Assembly: GCA_963843315.1 (NCBI GenBank)
Contig: CAWJJU010000002.1
Span: forward strand, 496,001 to 560,000
Direction of reading: 5' to 3'
Origin: JAWVFM01 sp963843315
GTDB taxonomy: Bacteria; Actinomycetota; Thermoleophilia; Solirubrobacterales; 70-9
DNA length: 64,000 bases
The notes beneath the pieces are model-generated. The model saw nothing but the letters and a program-made list of their open reading frames with translations. It made no database searches and had not been told where the DNA came from. Within the stretch, counting starts at the first letter, position 1, and each line of letters opens with the position of its first letter. A program made the translations under genes and the position numbers. This document shows, piece by piece, positions 19,601 through 27,055 of the stretch.

Positions 19601-20917
19601 GTGGAGTCGGCTTTCGATTGCGCACACGTCGGCGCGGCGCGAACCGCCCGTCGCCTTCGTGCTCTCGTCGCGACGCTCGCGGTCGCGAGCGCGGCCGGCG
19701 CGGCGGCGCCGTCGGCGGAAGCGCACCTGGGTCATCCACGGCCGGCGGCTTCGGCCACGGCATCGGCATGAGCCAGTACGGCGCCTACGGGCTCGCCCAG
19801 CACGGCAAGAGCTTCTCGCAGCATCCTGCACCACTACTACCGCCACACCTAGATCGGCACGACCGGCGGCGGCCACGTGAAGGTCCTGCTCACGTCCGGC
19901 CTGTCCTCGGTCGGCTTCTCGGGGCGCCAAGAAAGCCTGCGGGCGCTCGGTCTCCCCGCACAAGTAGTACGCGTTCTCGCTCTCGGGTTCGGGCGTCTCG
20001 CTCGTCAACCACTCGGGCCACGCGATCGATCGTGCGGCGGCAAGGGCAGCGCCTCGGGTGGGGCGTCGATTGCGGTGTCCGGGCAGGGGACCTACCGGGG
20101 CAAGCTCGTCGCCGACTCGTCGAGCGGCGGCCTGCTGGTCGATCAATCGCGTGTCGATCGACGACTACGCGCGCGGCGTCGTGCCCAACGAGATGCCCGC
20201 GAGCTGGTCGAGGCAGGCGCTCGAGGCGCAGGCCGTGGCCTGCCGCTCCTACGCGCTCTCCACCCGCCAGTCGGGCGCCTTCGACCTCTACGACGACACC
20301 CGCAGCCAGGTCTACGGCGGCAAGGGCACCGAGCTCGCCGCCTCCAACGCGGCCGTTCGGGCGACCAAGGGCCTGGTCGTCGAGAGCGGCAAGCGGATCG
20401 CCACGACCTACTTCTTCTCGACCTCCGGCGGGCATACGGAGAACATCGAGGACTCCTTCGTCGGCTCGCCCCGGTCGAGCTACCTCAAGGGCGTGCGCGA
20501 TCCCTACGACGGCATCTCGCCCGACCACAAGTGGACGGTGCGCATGTCAGAAGTCGACGGTCGCTTCGGCGCTGTCGGGGCTCTACTCCGGAAAGCTGAA
20601 GAAGATCCGGGTGCTGAAGCGCGGCACCTCGCCGCGCATCGTCTACGCGCGGGTCGTGGGGTCCGCCGGGTCGACCAAGGTCACCGGCGACACGCTGAAG
20701 GCCCGGCTGGGAGCGCTCGACAGCTGGATGAGCTTCGGCAAGCACGAGACGCGGAGTGCCGGCGAGCGGCGGCGGGGGCGGGCATCACCACCACGGCGGC
20801 AGCAGCGGCGGCGGCGGCAGCGGCGGGACGGGGCCGGGAAGCGGCGGCATCGGCGCCGGCGGCAAGGCCGCGGAGCCTGGCGCGCTCACGAAGCCCGGCC
20901 CAGCCGTCCAACCCTAA
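19601..20917 (+). pseudogene. SpoIID/LytB-domain secreted protein, multiply disrupted
   Basis: Remains of a secreted SpoIID-like protein, a family that trims or binds peptidoglycan. A signal peptide (ALVATLAVASAAGAAAPSAEA) is readable near 19660-19730. GFGHGIGMSQYGAYGLAQHG follows in another frame near 19760, the central domain VSIDDYARGVVPNEMPASW with ALEAQAVACRSYAL lies near 20150-20260, and the last part ends in a Gly/His-rich tail (GGGGHHHHGG) before a TAA at 20915. At least four frame changes and two in-frame TAG codons (near 19851 and 19967) interrupt it. Density of damage exceeds that in any other gene here, so I call it a pseudogene, while noting that the assembly also has indels. Confidence 0.75.
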
Positions 20918-20923
20918 CCAGGT

Positions 20924-21019
20924 GGGGTCAGACCCCTTTAGGAACACTTCCGTCACATTGGGGTCAGACCCCTTTGTGACGAGACTGAAACTAAAGGGGT
21001 CTGACCCCTTTAGGTTTCA
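20924..21019. repeat. array of three palindromic elements with 36-base pitch
   Basis: Three GGGGTCWGACCCC cores start at 20924, 20960 and 20996, exactly 36 bases apart. The second core sits in a palindrome with GTCACA/TGTGAC arms (20952-20980), and the third in one with CTGAAAC/GTTTCAG arms (20985-21019). The linkers are two different 23-base types. The same array occurs in the opposite orientation at 30852-30972. It lies between convergent genes and supplies the stop codon of the gene ending at 21017. Confidence 0.9.
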
Positions 21020-22009
21020 GCCGTCGGGGTAGGGCTGAAGCGGGATGCCGTGATCGAGGTCGCGCGAGCCGAATTCGTACGCGGCGGCGCCCCTGACCTC
21101 GATCGTCGCGGTCTTGTGGCCGGGGCGCTCGACCTCCAGATCCAGGTCCGAGATCGAGCAGTTGAGCGTGTGGTGCTCGGGGCCCTTCGGGTCGGCGTAG
21201 ACCCAGGCAACCAGGTCCTTGCGGCCCGGGGGGGCGATGCGGCCGCGGATCCGCGCGGTCTTGCCGGGGAGCTGAAAGCCGCACGAGTCGGGCTGCGGCT
21301 CGTACTCGGTGCCGTACGTGTTGAGGAGGCCGCCGACGCGATGGGGCTCGCCGTCGAGGACGATCTGCCCGTTGGCCACCCAGGGCGAGGTCCAGAACCC
21401 GATTCGGATGCGGCCCGCGGCGACGTCGAGGTAGTCGCCCTCGCGACCGTTCAGGTTCGAGGCCTGAAGCCACACCCAGCGCTCGGCGTGCTCGGTGCCC
21501 CAGTTGTGGCCGATCATCCCGGGCCAGCCCGATACGTCGATGCGCTCGCCGCCCACGGTCAGGTGGCCGTCGAAGGAGCTGTCGGGGTAGGGGCTCAGGA
21601 GCTTGGTGCGGGGAAGCCTGGCGCTGTACATCCGCTCGGAGGGGAGGTGGCGCAGCGCCTCGGCGCCGTCGGAGAACTTCAGGTCCCAGCTCGCCTCCAG
21701 CTCGGGCGTCGCGACCCGGCCGCTCGCCGTGCCTGGAGCGAGGGTCGTCTCGCCGATCCGGATGAACGCACCGTCGGGCGCCGACAGGGAGTCGGCGCCG
21801 GTCGTCGACTTGGTGGCACGGGGCCCCGGTGCCGCCGCGTCGAAGCACGTGAACCACAGCGAGGCCGTCCGCGGCTCACCCGGTCGCTGGTGGACGGTGT
21901 GCCGGATCCACACGCCACGCCCGCCGGCCGGGTCGCTCGCCTTGACGTAGAAGCTCTCGTAGTGCCCCGCGCTTGGTGCGACGTCGGGGAAGCGGGCGCT
22001 CGTTCTCAC
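21017..22009 (-). CDS. CrtC/tocopherol-cyclase-like lipocalin-fold protein
   Basis: A 330-residue protein that appears cytoplasmic, with no signal peptide. GHYESFYVKASDP near the N-terminus, the central GMIGHNWGTEHAERWVW, and tryptophan-rich beta segments recall the lipocalin-like CrtC, AttH and tocopherol cyclase group, which act on hydrophobic ligands. No substrate can be assigned and terpenoid genes are absent nearby. The start is GTG 22009 with TAGGTT seven bases upstream on the coding strand (22017-22022), a leaderless-type promoter. The TGA stop lies within the flank of the adjacent palindromic array. Confidence 0.65.
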   Translation of the reverse strand: MRTSARFPDVAPSAGHYESFYVKASDPAGGRGVWIRHTVHQRPGEPRTASLWFTCFDAAAPGPRATKSTTGADSLSAPDGAFIRIGETTLAPGTASGRVATPELEASWDLKFSDGAEALRHLPSERMYSARLPRTKLLSPYPDSSFDGHLTVGGERIDVSGWPGMIGHNWGTEHAERWVWLQASNLNGREGDYLDVAAGRIRIGFWTSPWVANGQIVLDGEPHRVGGLLNTYGTEYEPQPDSCGFQLPGKTARIRGRIAPPGRKDLVAWVYADPKGPEHHTLNCSISDLDLEVERPGHKTATIEVRGAAAYEFGSRDLDHGIPLQPYPDG

Positions 22010-22019
22010 CCCGCGGAAC

Positions 22020-22577
22020 CTACAGCGCGCCGCGAGTGCCCACCGCGATGCGCCCGTCGCTGCGAGGCCAGAACCGAAAGGGCGTGGCGGCCTCCCAGCG
22101 CTCGACGACGGCGCGCTCGCCTGGCCGGTGCACGTCGTCCAGGACCACGATCGCGTCGTCGGCGAGGCGCCCGAGGAGCGCCCCGAGCGCCGGTTCCCGC
22201 GCGAGCTCCGCCCCAGGCTCGCCCGCGGGCGGCCCGTCGACCAGCAGCAGGTCGATTCGCCGGGGCAGCTTCTCCAGCGCCGCCCGTGAGTACCAGGGCG
22301 GCCCGTCCGGGCGCGGCTCCAGCGGCGCCTCGACGACGCGCGCGACGCCGCCCAGGCCGGCCTCGCGGATGCGCGAGCCCGCGACCTCGGCCCACAGCGG
22401 ATCGTGCTCCACCGAGGCGAGCGTCCCGCCCAAGTCCGCGAGCCCGCGGGCGAGCTCCACCGTGCCCTCGCCGGCGCCGAGCTCCACGACGACGGGCGCC
22501 GAGCGGCGCGCCACGAGCTGGAGGACCCGCTCGCGGTCGCCGGCGCCGAGCGCCCAGCCGAAGCCCTCGCCCCCCAC
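22020..22577 (-). CDS. class I SAM-dependent methyltransferase-like protein
   Basis: A 185-residue Rossmann-fold protein. Motif I is VVVELGAGEGTVELARGL, the acidic residue after strand 2 is in ASVEHDPLW, and IDLLLVDGPPAG and AIVVLDDVHRPGER follow as later strands. It may be an O-methyltransferase or a class I methyltransferase-like protein of unknown substrate. It begins with GTG three bases after the ychF stop, so it is the downstream gene of the PAP2-ychF transcript. Confidence 0.75.
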   Translation of the reverse strand: MGGEGFGWALGAGDRERVLQLVARRSAPVVVELGAGEGTVELARGLADLGGTLASVEHDPLWAEVAGSRIREAGLGGVARVVEAPLEPRPDGPPWYSRAALEKLPRRIDLLLVDGPPAGEPGAELAREPALGALLGRLADDAIVVLDDVHRPGERAVVERWEAATPFRFWPRSDGRIAVGTRGAL

Positions 22578-22579
22578 GT

Positions 22580-23656
22580 TCAGAAGCGGATGGTGATGAC
22601 TTCGCCGTCGGCCATCGTGTAGTCGCGTCCCTCGGTGCGAAGCAGCCCGCGATCGCGAGCACCGGCGTAGCCGTTCGCGTCGACCAGGTCCTTCCAGCCG
22701 ACAACCTCGGCGCGCACGAAGCGCTGCTGGATGTCGCTGTGGACCTTGCCCGCCGCGTCCCAGGCCGACGAGCCGCGCTCCAAGGCGTGCGCGACGGCCT
22801 CCTTGTCCTCGCCCGCGGTGAAGAAGCTGATCAGGTCGAGCAGGCCGAACGCCGCGCGGATCACCATCGCCAGGCCCGACTCCGGGACGCCCAGCTCGGC
22901 GCGCAGCTCGGCGGCCTCCTCGGGGTCGTCGATCTCGGCGAGCTCGGCCTCCACCCGGGCGCTGATCGCGACGGCGACGTCGCCGCGAGCCTCGGCGTGG
23001 AGGCGGACGGACTCGGGCACCTCGATCTCGCCCTCGTCGACGTTGGCGACGAAGAGCACCGGCTTGGAGGTGAGAGCGCCGAGCTGTCGCGGGCCGGCGA
23101 CGGCCGCCTGCGGCACCGCGACGTCGCGGACCGGCGTGCCGGCGCCGAGCGCGTCGACGACGCTCTGCAGCCAGTCGCGCTCCGCCATGGCGGCCTTGTC
23201 CAGCGACTTCGCCTGCTTGGCGACGCGCTCGAGGCGCCGCTCGGCCTGCTCGAGGTCGGCGGCCAGCAGCTCGGTCTCGATCAGGTCGATGTCGGCGCCG
23301 GGGTCGACGCGGCCCTCGGGGTGGGGAACGCCGCCGGACCCGTGCGTGCGAACGACGTGGCAGATGGCGTCGGTCTCGCGAATGGCCGCCAGGAAGCGAT
23401 TGCCCAGGCCCTCACCGGCCGAGGCGCCTCGCACCAGGCCGGCGATGTCGTGGAACGAGATGGTCTCCGGCACGACCTCGGAGGAGCCCACGGTCTCCGC
23501 CACCGCCTCGAGCCGCTCGTCGGGCACGCCCACGATCGCGACGTTGGGGTCGATGGTGGTGAAGGGATAGTCGCCCGTCTCGGCGCCGGCCTTGGTGAGG
23601 GCGTTGAAGAGGGTCGACTTGCCCGCGTTGGGCAGGCCGACGATGCCGACCTTCAC
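22580..23656 (-). CDS. ychF: redox-regulated ATPase YchF
   Basis: A 358-residue Obg-family P-loop ATPase that associates with ribosomes and is involved in oxidative stress responses. It starts GTG-AAG-GTC, giving MKVGIVGLPNAGKSTLFNAL with the G1 motif. G3 is DIAGLVRGASAGEGLGN, and the coiled-coil and TGS regions follow; the C-terminus carries the conserved DYTMADGEVITIRF. Length is normal. The start overlaps the PAP2 phosphatase stop by four bases. Confidence 0.95.
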   Translation of the reverse strand: MKVGIVGLPNAGKSTLFNALTKAGAETGDYPFTTIDPNVAIVGVPDERLEAVAETVGSSEVVPETISFHDIAGLVRGASAGEGLGNRFLAAIRETDAICHVVRTHGSGGVPHPEGRVDPGADIDLIETELLAADLEQAERRLERVAKQAKSLDKAAMAERDWLQSVVDALGAGTPVRDVAVPQAAVAGPRQLGALTSKPVLFVANVDEGEIEVPESVRLHAEARGDVAVAISARVEAELAEIDDPEEAAELRAELGVPESGLAMVIRAAFGLLDLISFFTAGEDKEAVAHALERGSSAWDAAGKVHSDIQQRFVRAEVVGWKDLVDANGYAGARDRGLLRTEGRDYTMADGEVITIRF

Positions 23657-24210
23657 TCTTCCTCGCTCCGGGCGACGAGGTCGATGAGCCGCTCCTCCAG
23701 TGAGCGCTCGCCGAGCTTGGGCACGAGCCCTCCGATTGCGATCCCCAGGGTGGCGCCGGCGAGCACGTCGGAGGGGTAGTGCATGCCGAGGTAGGGGCGG
23801 GTGAGGCAGATCGCCGCGGCGAGGGCGTGCAGCGGCAGTCGCGTTCGGGGCGCGACGCGGCCGAACGCCGTGGCGGCCGCGACCGACGAGGTGGCGTGCG
23901 CCGAGGGAAAGGAGAGGGCGCTGGGCGCCGTGCCCAGCGGCGGCAATCCGCGGAGCTTCGGTCTGGGACGGCGCACGACGAGCTTCACCGCGTAGTTGGC
24001 GATCACGGCACCCGGGGCGACGGCGGCGCCGCGCAGCCAGCGCGATCGCCGGGCCGGGTCGGCGATCGCACCGGCCAGGCCGATCGCGGCCCACACCGCA
24101 CCCCACTCGCCGAGGGTCGCGAACCCCCGCGCGGCCGCCTCGGCGGCGGGCGGGTGGCCGCGCGTGCGCATCGCGCGCAGCAGGCGGATATCGGCGGATG
24201 CGGCTCCCAT
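23653..24210 (-). CDS. PAP2-family membrane phosphatase
   Basis: A 185-residue integral membrane phosphatase. The three PAP2 motifs are present: KLVVRRPRP, PSAH in LSFPSAHATSS, and TRPYLGMHYPSDV with the catalytic histidine. These enzymes dephosphorylate undecaprenyl pyrophosphate or phosphatidic acid at the membrane; which substrate applies is not clear. ATG 24210 is supported by a TATCCT hexamer nine bases upstream on the coding strand (24220-24225). First gene of the PAP2-ychF-methyltransferase operon. Confidence 0.88.
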   Translation of the reverse strand: MGAASADIRLLRAMRTRGHPPAAEAAARGFATLGEWGAVWAAIGLAGAIADPARRSRWLRGAAVAPGAVIANYAVKLVVRRPRPKLRGLPPLGTAPSALSFPSAHATSSVAAATAFGRVAPRTRLPLHALAAAICLTRPYLGMHYPSDVLAGATLGIAIGGLVPKLGERSLEERLIDLVARSEEE

Positions 24211-24267
24211 CGGCGGCTGAGGATAGGCGCGGCGCTGACCGTCCGCCGCACCGGCTGGAATTGACCC

Positions 24268-25344
24268 GTGCCCGACTCCGCCGCCCTGGCCGACTACGAG
24301 CGCCGCTTTCGCCGCGCGGGGCTCCCCCTCTTCATCGCCGGCTACTCGGCTTCGACCGACGTGTTCAACCGCGCGGTGCCGCTGATGGCGCTGGTCTTCG
24401 TCGGCGAGCTCTTCGGCGCGCTCAACCTGGACTGGTCGGTGGCGGCGAACCTCGCCGCCATCGCCGGGGCGGTGGCGCTCGTGCTGGTCGCCATTGCGGC
24501 GGCCAATCACGCCAGGGGGCGCCCCGCCATCGCCATCCCGCAGGACTTCGGCAGGGTCGAGCTCGCCGTGTTCGTGCTGGTGCCGGCGGTGTTGCCGCTG
24601 ATCTTCGGGGGCCAGTGGCGCAGCGCCCTGGTGACGGCCGGGGCCAACGCGCTTCTCGTGCTCCTGATCTGGGCGACCTTCGGTTACGGCCTGCCGTCGA
24701 TCGTGCGCTGGGCGCTCTCACGCCTCGTCTCGCAGCTCGGCGCGTCGCTGTCGCTGCTCACCCGGGCGATCCCGCTGCTGATGATCTTCTCGGTGGTGCT
24801 CTTCCTGACCACCGAGATGTGGCAGGTGTTCACGCACCTCTCGGGCGCCTCCCTGGCGGTCCTGGGAGGGCTCTTCGTCGCCCTCGGCGTCGCCTTCCTC
24901 GCGGCCCGCCTGCCCAACGAGGTGCGAGACCTCGAGCGCGAGGCGGGGGAGGGGCCCGCCCTCGAGCGGCGCCAGCGCGTGAACGTCGGGCTGGTGCTCT
25001 TCGTCAGCCAGTCGCTCACGGTGCTGACGGTAAGCCTGGCGGTGGGCCTGTTCTTCGTGGCGGTGGGCGCGATCACGGTGGACGAGCACGTGATCCACGA
25101 GTGGCTCGGCGGCGGCTACACGCCGAACGTCCTGCTGCACCTCGACATCCTCGGCCAGCACGACGTCATCACGGAGGAGCTCCTGCGCGTCTCCGGGGCC
25201 ATCGCCGCCTTCACGGGCCTCTACTTCGCGATCTCGATGCTCACCGACGACGTCTATCGCCGCGAGTTCCTCGGCGAGCTCACCTCCGAGATGCGGGCGA
25301 CCTTCGCCTCCCGCGCCGAGTATCTGAGGGCGCTGTCCTCGTAG
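24268..25344 (+). CDS. polytopic membrane protein, unknown function
   Basis: A 358-residue membrane protein with about eight helices and a conserved-looking acidic C-terminal cytoplasmic region (MLTDDVYRREFLGELTSEMR). A charged segment of about 30 residues after the sixth helix (LPNEVRDLEREAGEGPALER) divides it into two halves. I do not recognise the family; nothing suggests a transporter motif. Translation probably starts at GTG 24268. The BtrH-like gene starts ten bases after its stop, so the two may be co-expressed. Confidence 0.65.
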   Translation: MPDSAALADYERRFRRAGLPLFIAGYSASTDVFNRAVPLMALVFVGELFGALNLDWSVAANLAAIAGAVALVLVAIAAANHARGRPAIAIPQDFGRVELAVFVLVPAVLPLIFGGQWRSALVTAGANALLVLLIWATFGYGLPSIVRWALSRLVSQLGASLSLLTRAIPLLMIFSVVLFLTTEMWQVFTHLSGASLAVLGGLFVALGVAFLAARLPNEVRDLEREAGEGPALERRQRVNVGLVLFVSQSLTVLTVSLAVGLFFVAVGAITVDEHVIHEWLGGGYTPNVLLHLDILGQHDVITEELLRVSGAIAAFTGLYFAISMLTDDVYRREFLGELTSEMRATFASRAEYLRALSS

Positions 25345-25354
25345 AGTCCCGCCG

Positions 25355-26326
25355 GTGAGCGCCGGCGCAACCATGGTTCCCGGCTACCGGCACGTGCCGG
25401 GCAACCACTGCGGCTCGACGGCCCTGCGAAACCTCCTGACGTTCGCCGGACTCGAGATCACCGAGGAGATGGCATTCGGCCTCGGAGCCGGGGCGTGCTT
25501 CTACTTCGTGCCGATGGACGGCCAGTCGCCGTCGCGGTTCACCAACGGCAGGACCTCAAAGCTCGAGGAGCAGTTCATCGAGCTCACGGGGGCGCCGATC
25601 GAGCTGCGAACGTTCGATGATCCCGCGTCGAGCTGGGAGGCGGCGCGCGCGAGCGTCGCCGGCGGCCGGCCCGTGCTGCTGCTGTCCGACCTCTACTACC
25701 TCGACCACTACGGCAAGTCCGCGCACTTCCCGGGCCATGCGATCGTCCTCGCCGGCTACGACTCCGATACCGCCTATCTCTCCGACACCGGTTTCGAGGA
25801 GCTGCAGACGACGGCCCTCGAGAACCTGGCGAAGGCCCGCCACGCCCAGCACCCGGTGTTTCCGCTGGCCGGCCACATGTTCAGCGTCGGGAGCCTCGAG
25901 GGCTTCGACCCCGAGTCGGCGATTCCCCGAGCGGTCGAGCGATGCGCGCAGCGCATGATCGATCCGCCGCTTGGCGACTACGAGGGTCTGCCTGGGCTGC
26001 GGCAGCTCGCAGCTGAGGTCGGGCGCTGGCCCGAGGTGCTCGAGGACTGGCAGTGGAGCGCGCGCTTCAACTACCAGGTGATCGAGCGCCGCGGCACCGG
26101 CGGGGGCAACTTCCGCCTCATGTACTCGCGATTCCTGGAGGAGGCGGGGTATGGGGAGGCGCAGCTCGCCGCGGACGCGTCCTCCGCGTGGACCGCTCTG
26201 GCGGGGGCGCTGAAGGCGGCGAGCGAGAGCGACAGCCCGGAGCCGAAGCTCTGGACCGAGGTGGGGTCGCGGGCTCAGGCCGTGCTGGAGGCCGAGGAAG
26301 CCCTCTGGCCAGCCCTCGCCCGATGA
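25355..26326 (+). CDS. BtrH N-terminal-domain/DUF4872-like protein
   Basis: A 323-residue protein resembling the N-terminal domain of BtrH, the butirosin acyltransferase that has a papain-like fold. The likely catalytic cysteine is in GNHCGSTALRNLL, and the histidine in FPGHAIVLAGYD. A C-terminal helical segment fits the DUF4872 region that accompanies it. No other antibiotic-pathway gene is near, so it probably handles a different acyl or peptide substrate. TAGAGT at 25342-25347 is seven bases before GTG 25355, suggesting a leaderless start; ATG 25373 is the alternative. Confidence 0.78.
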   Translation: MSAGATMVPGYRHVPGNHCGSTALRNLLTFAGLEITEEMAFGLGAGACFYFVPMDGQSPSRFTNGRTSKLEEQFIELTGAPIELRTFDDPASSWEAARASVAGGRPVLLLSDLYYLDHYGKSAHFPGHAIVLAGYDSDTAYLSDTGFEELQTTALENLAKARHAQHPVFPLAGHMFSVGSLEGFDPESAIPRAVERCAQRMIDPPLGDYEGLPGLRQLAAEVGRWPEVLEDWQWSARFNYQVIERRGTGGGNFRLMYSRFLEEAGYGEAQLAADASSAWTALAGALKAASESDSPEPKLWTEVGSRAQAVLEAEEALWPALAR

Positions 26327-26367
26327 ACGTCCGTCAGACCCCTCTATAGAGGGGTGTCCGGGACGTT
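26326..26367. terminator. bidirectional hairpin between convergent genes
   Basis: ACCCCTCTATAGAGGGGT at 26338-26355 is a perfect 18-base palindrome, extended beyond two small internal loops by AACGTCC (26326-26332) and GGACGTT (26361-26367). It separates the ends of the BtrH-like gene and of the small gene at 26379. Strength and position suit a shared terminator, though there is no clear U-tract on either side. Confidence 0.6.
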
Positions 26368-26378
26368 CTTGGGCCGGA

Positions 26379-26600
26379 TCAGCCCTGGGAGAAGCCGATG
26401 GAGGATCCCTGGTCGGGGATCCGGATGAAGACCACGGTCTTGACGTTGATGACGAGCGTGCCGTCGTCCGTGGTGATCTCGTGCCAGCCCTCGCCGGACT
26501 CGATCGCCTTGCGCAGGTTCTTCAGCTCGCCGTCGTCGAGGCGGGCGCTCACCACCTGGCCGATGCCCATCCCGATCTCGACTCGGCTGCGCTCGGTCAT
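26379..26600 (-). CDS. small conserved-looking protein
   Basis: A 73-residue soluble protein with a beta-helix-beta-beta pattern (VEIGMGIGQVVSARLDDGEL, then LRKAIESGEGW, then strands ending VVFIRIPDQ). It resembles the short proteins of 60-75 residues that sit beside metabolic genes in actinobacteria. I cannot name a family with confidence. The start codon overlaps the stop of the epimerase gene (TGATG), so it is translated with it. Confidence 0.65.
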   Translation of the reverse strand: MTERSRVEIGMGIGQVVSARLDDGELKNLRKAIESGEGWHEITTDDGTLVINVKTVVFIRIPDQGSSIGFSQG

Positions 26601-27010
26601 CAGTGCCCCTCCGCCGGCTCGACGATCTCGGTCAGCACGCGCCCGGTCGAGCGGGGGTTGACGAAGGCCACCCGGCTGCCGCGGATGCCGACGCGGGCGG
26701 TGGCGTCGATCATCTCGACCCCCTCGCCGGCGAGCTTGGAGAGCGTCGCGTCGATGTCGTCCACGCGGTAGGCGACGTGATGGAGGCCCGCGCCGTTGCG
26801 GGCCATGAACTTGCCGACCGGCGTGTCGGAGCCAAGGGGGCTCAGCAACTCCACGTGGCCGTCGCCGACGTCGAGCAGCGCGGCCTCCACTCCCTGCTCC
26901 TCCACGGTCTCGCGGTGCACCAGTGGCATGCCGAAGGTGCCCTCGTACAGCCCGAGGGCGGAGTCGATGTCGTCGACGGCGACGCCGATGTGATCGATGA
27001 GCCCGAACAC
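26600..27010 (-). CDS. mce: methylmalonyl-CoA epimerase
   Basis: A 136-residue VOC-fold enzyme that interconverts the epimers of methylmalonyl-CoA in propionate and odd-chain or branched-carbon catabolism. The N-terminal DHIGVAVDDIDSALGLYE supplies a metal histidine, and GLHHVAYRVDDIDA, HVELLSPLG and VLTEIVEPAEGH supply the rest. Length matches the family. It starts with GTG 27010, and TAGACT lies seven bases upstream on the coding strand (27018-27023), the leaderless pattern seen widely here. Methylmalonyl-CoA mutase is not in the window. Confidence 0.93.
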   Translation of the reverse strand: MFGLIDHIGVAVDDIDSALGLYEGTFGMPLVHRETVEEQGVEAALLDVGDGHVELLSPLGSDTPVGKFMARNGAGLHHVAYRVDDIDATLSKLAGEGVEMIDATARVGIRGSRVAFVNPRSTGRVLTEIVEPAEGH

Positions 27011-27055
27011 GCGGACCAGTCTATTGAGTGGCCCTGCGCGGCCGCCGGCGCGCAG

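Noticed and set aside
19842..20100. Programmed stop-codon read-through (pyrrolysine-like TAG) in the SpoIID gene
   Set aside because: The two TAG codons lie among several frame changes, which argues for decay or sequence error rather than recoding.
21050..23779. 909-residue plus-strand frame
   Set aside because: It covers three minus-strand genes (CrtC-like, methyltransferase, ychF) and is repetitive in Arg, Ala and Pro, as expected for a shadow frame.
26326..26367. Another GGGGTCWGACCCC element
   Set aside because: It contains CAGACCCC but the palindrome centre is CTATAG and the flanks differ; it is a separate hairpin that fits a terminator.
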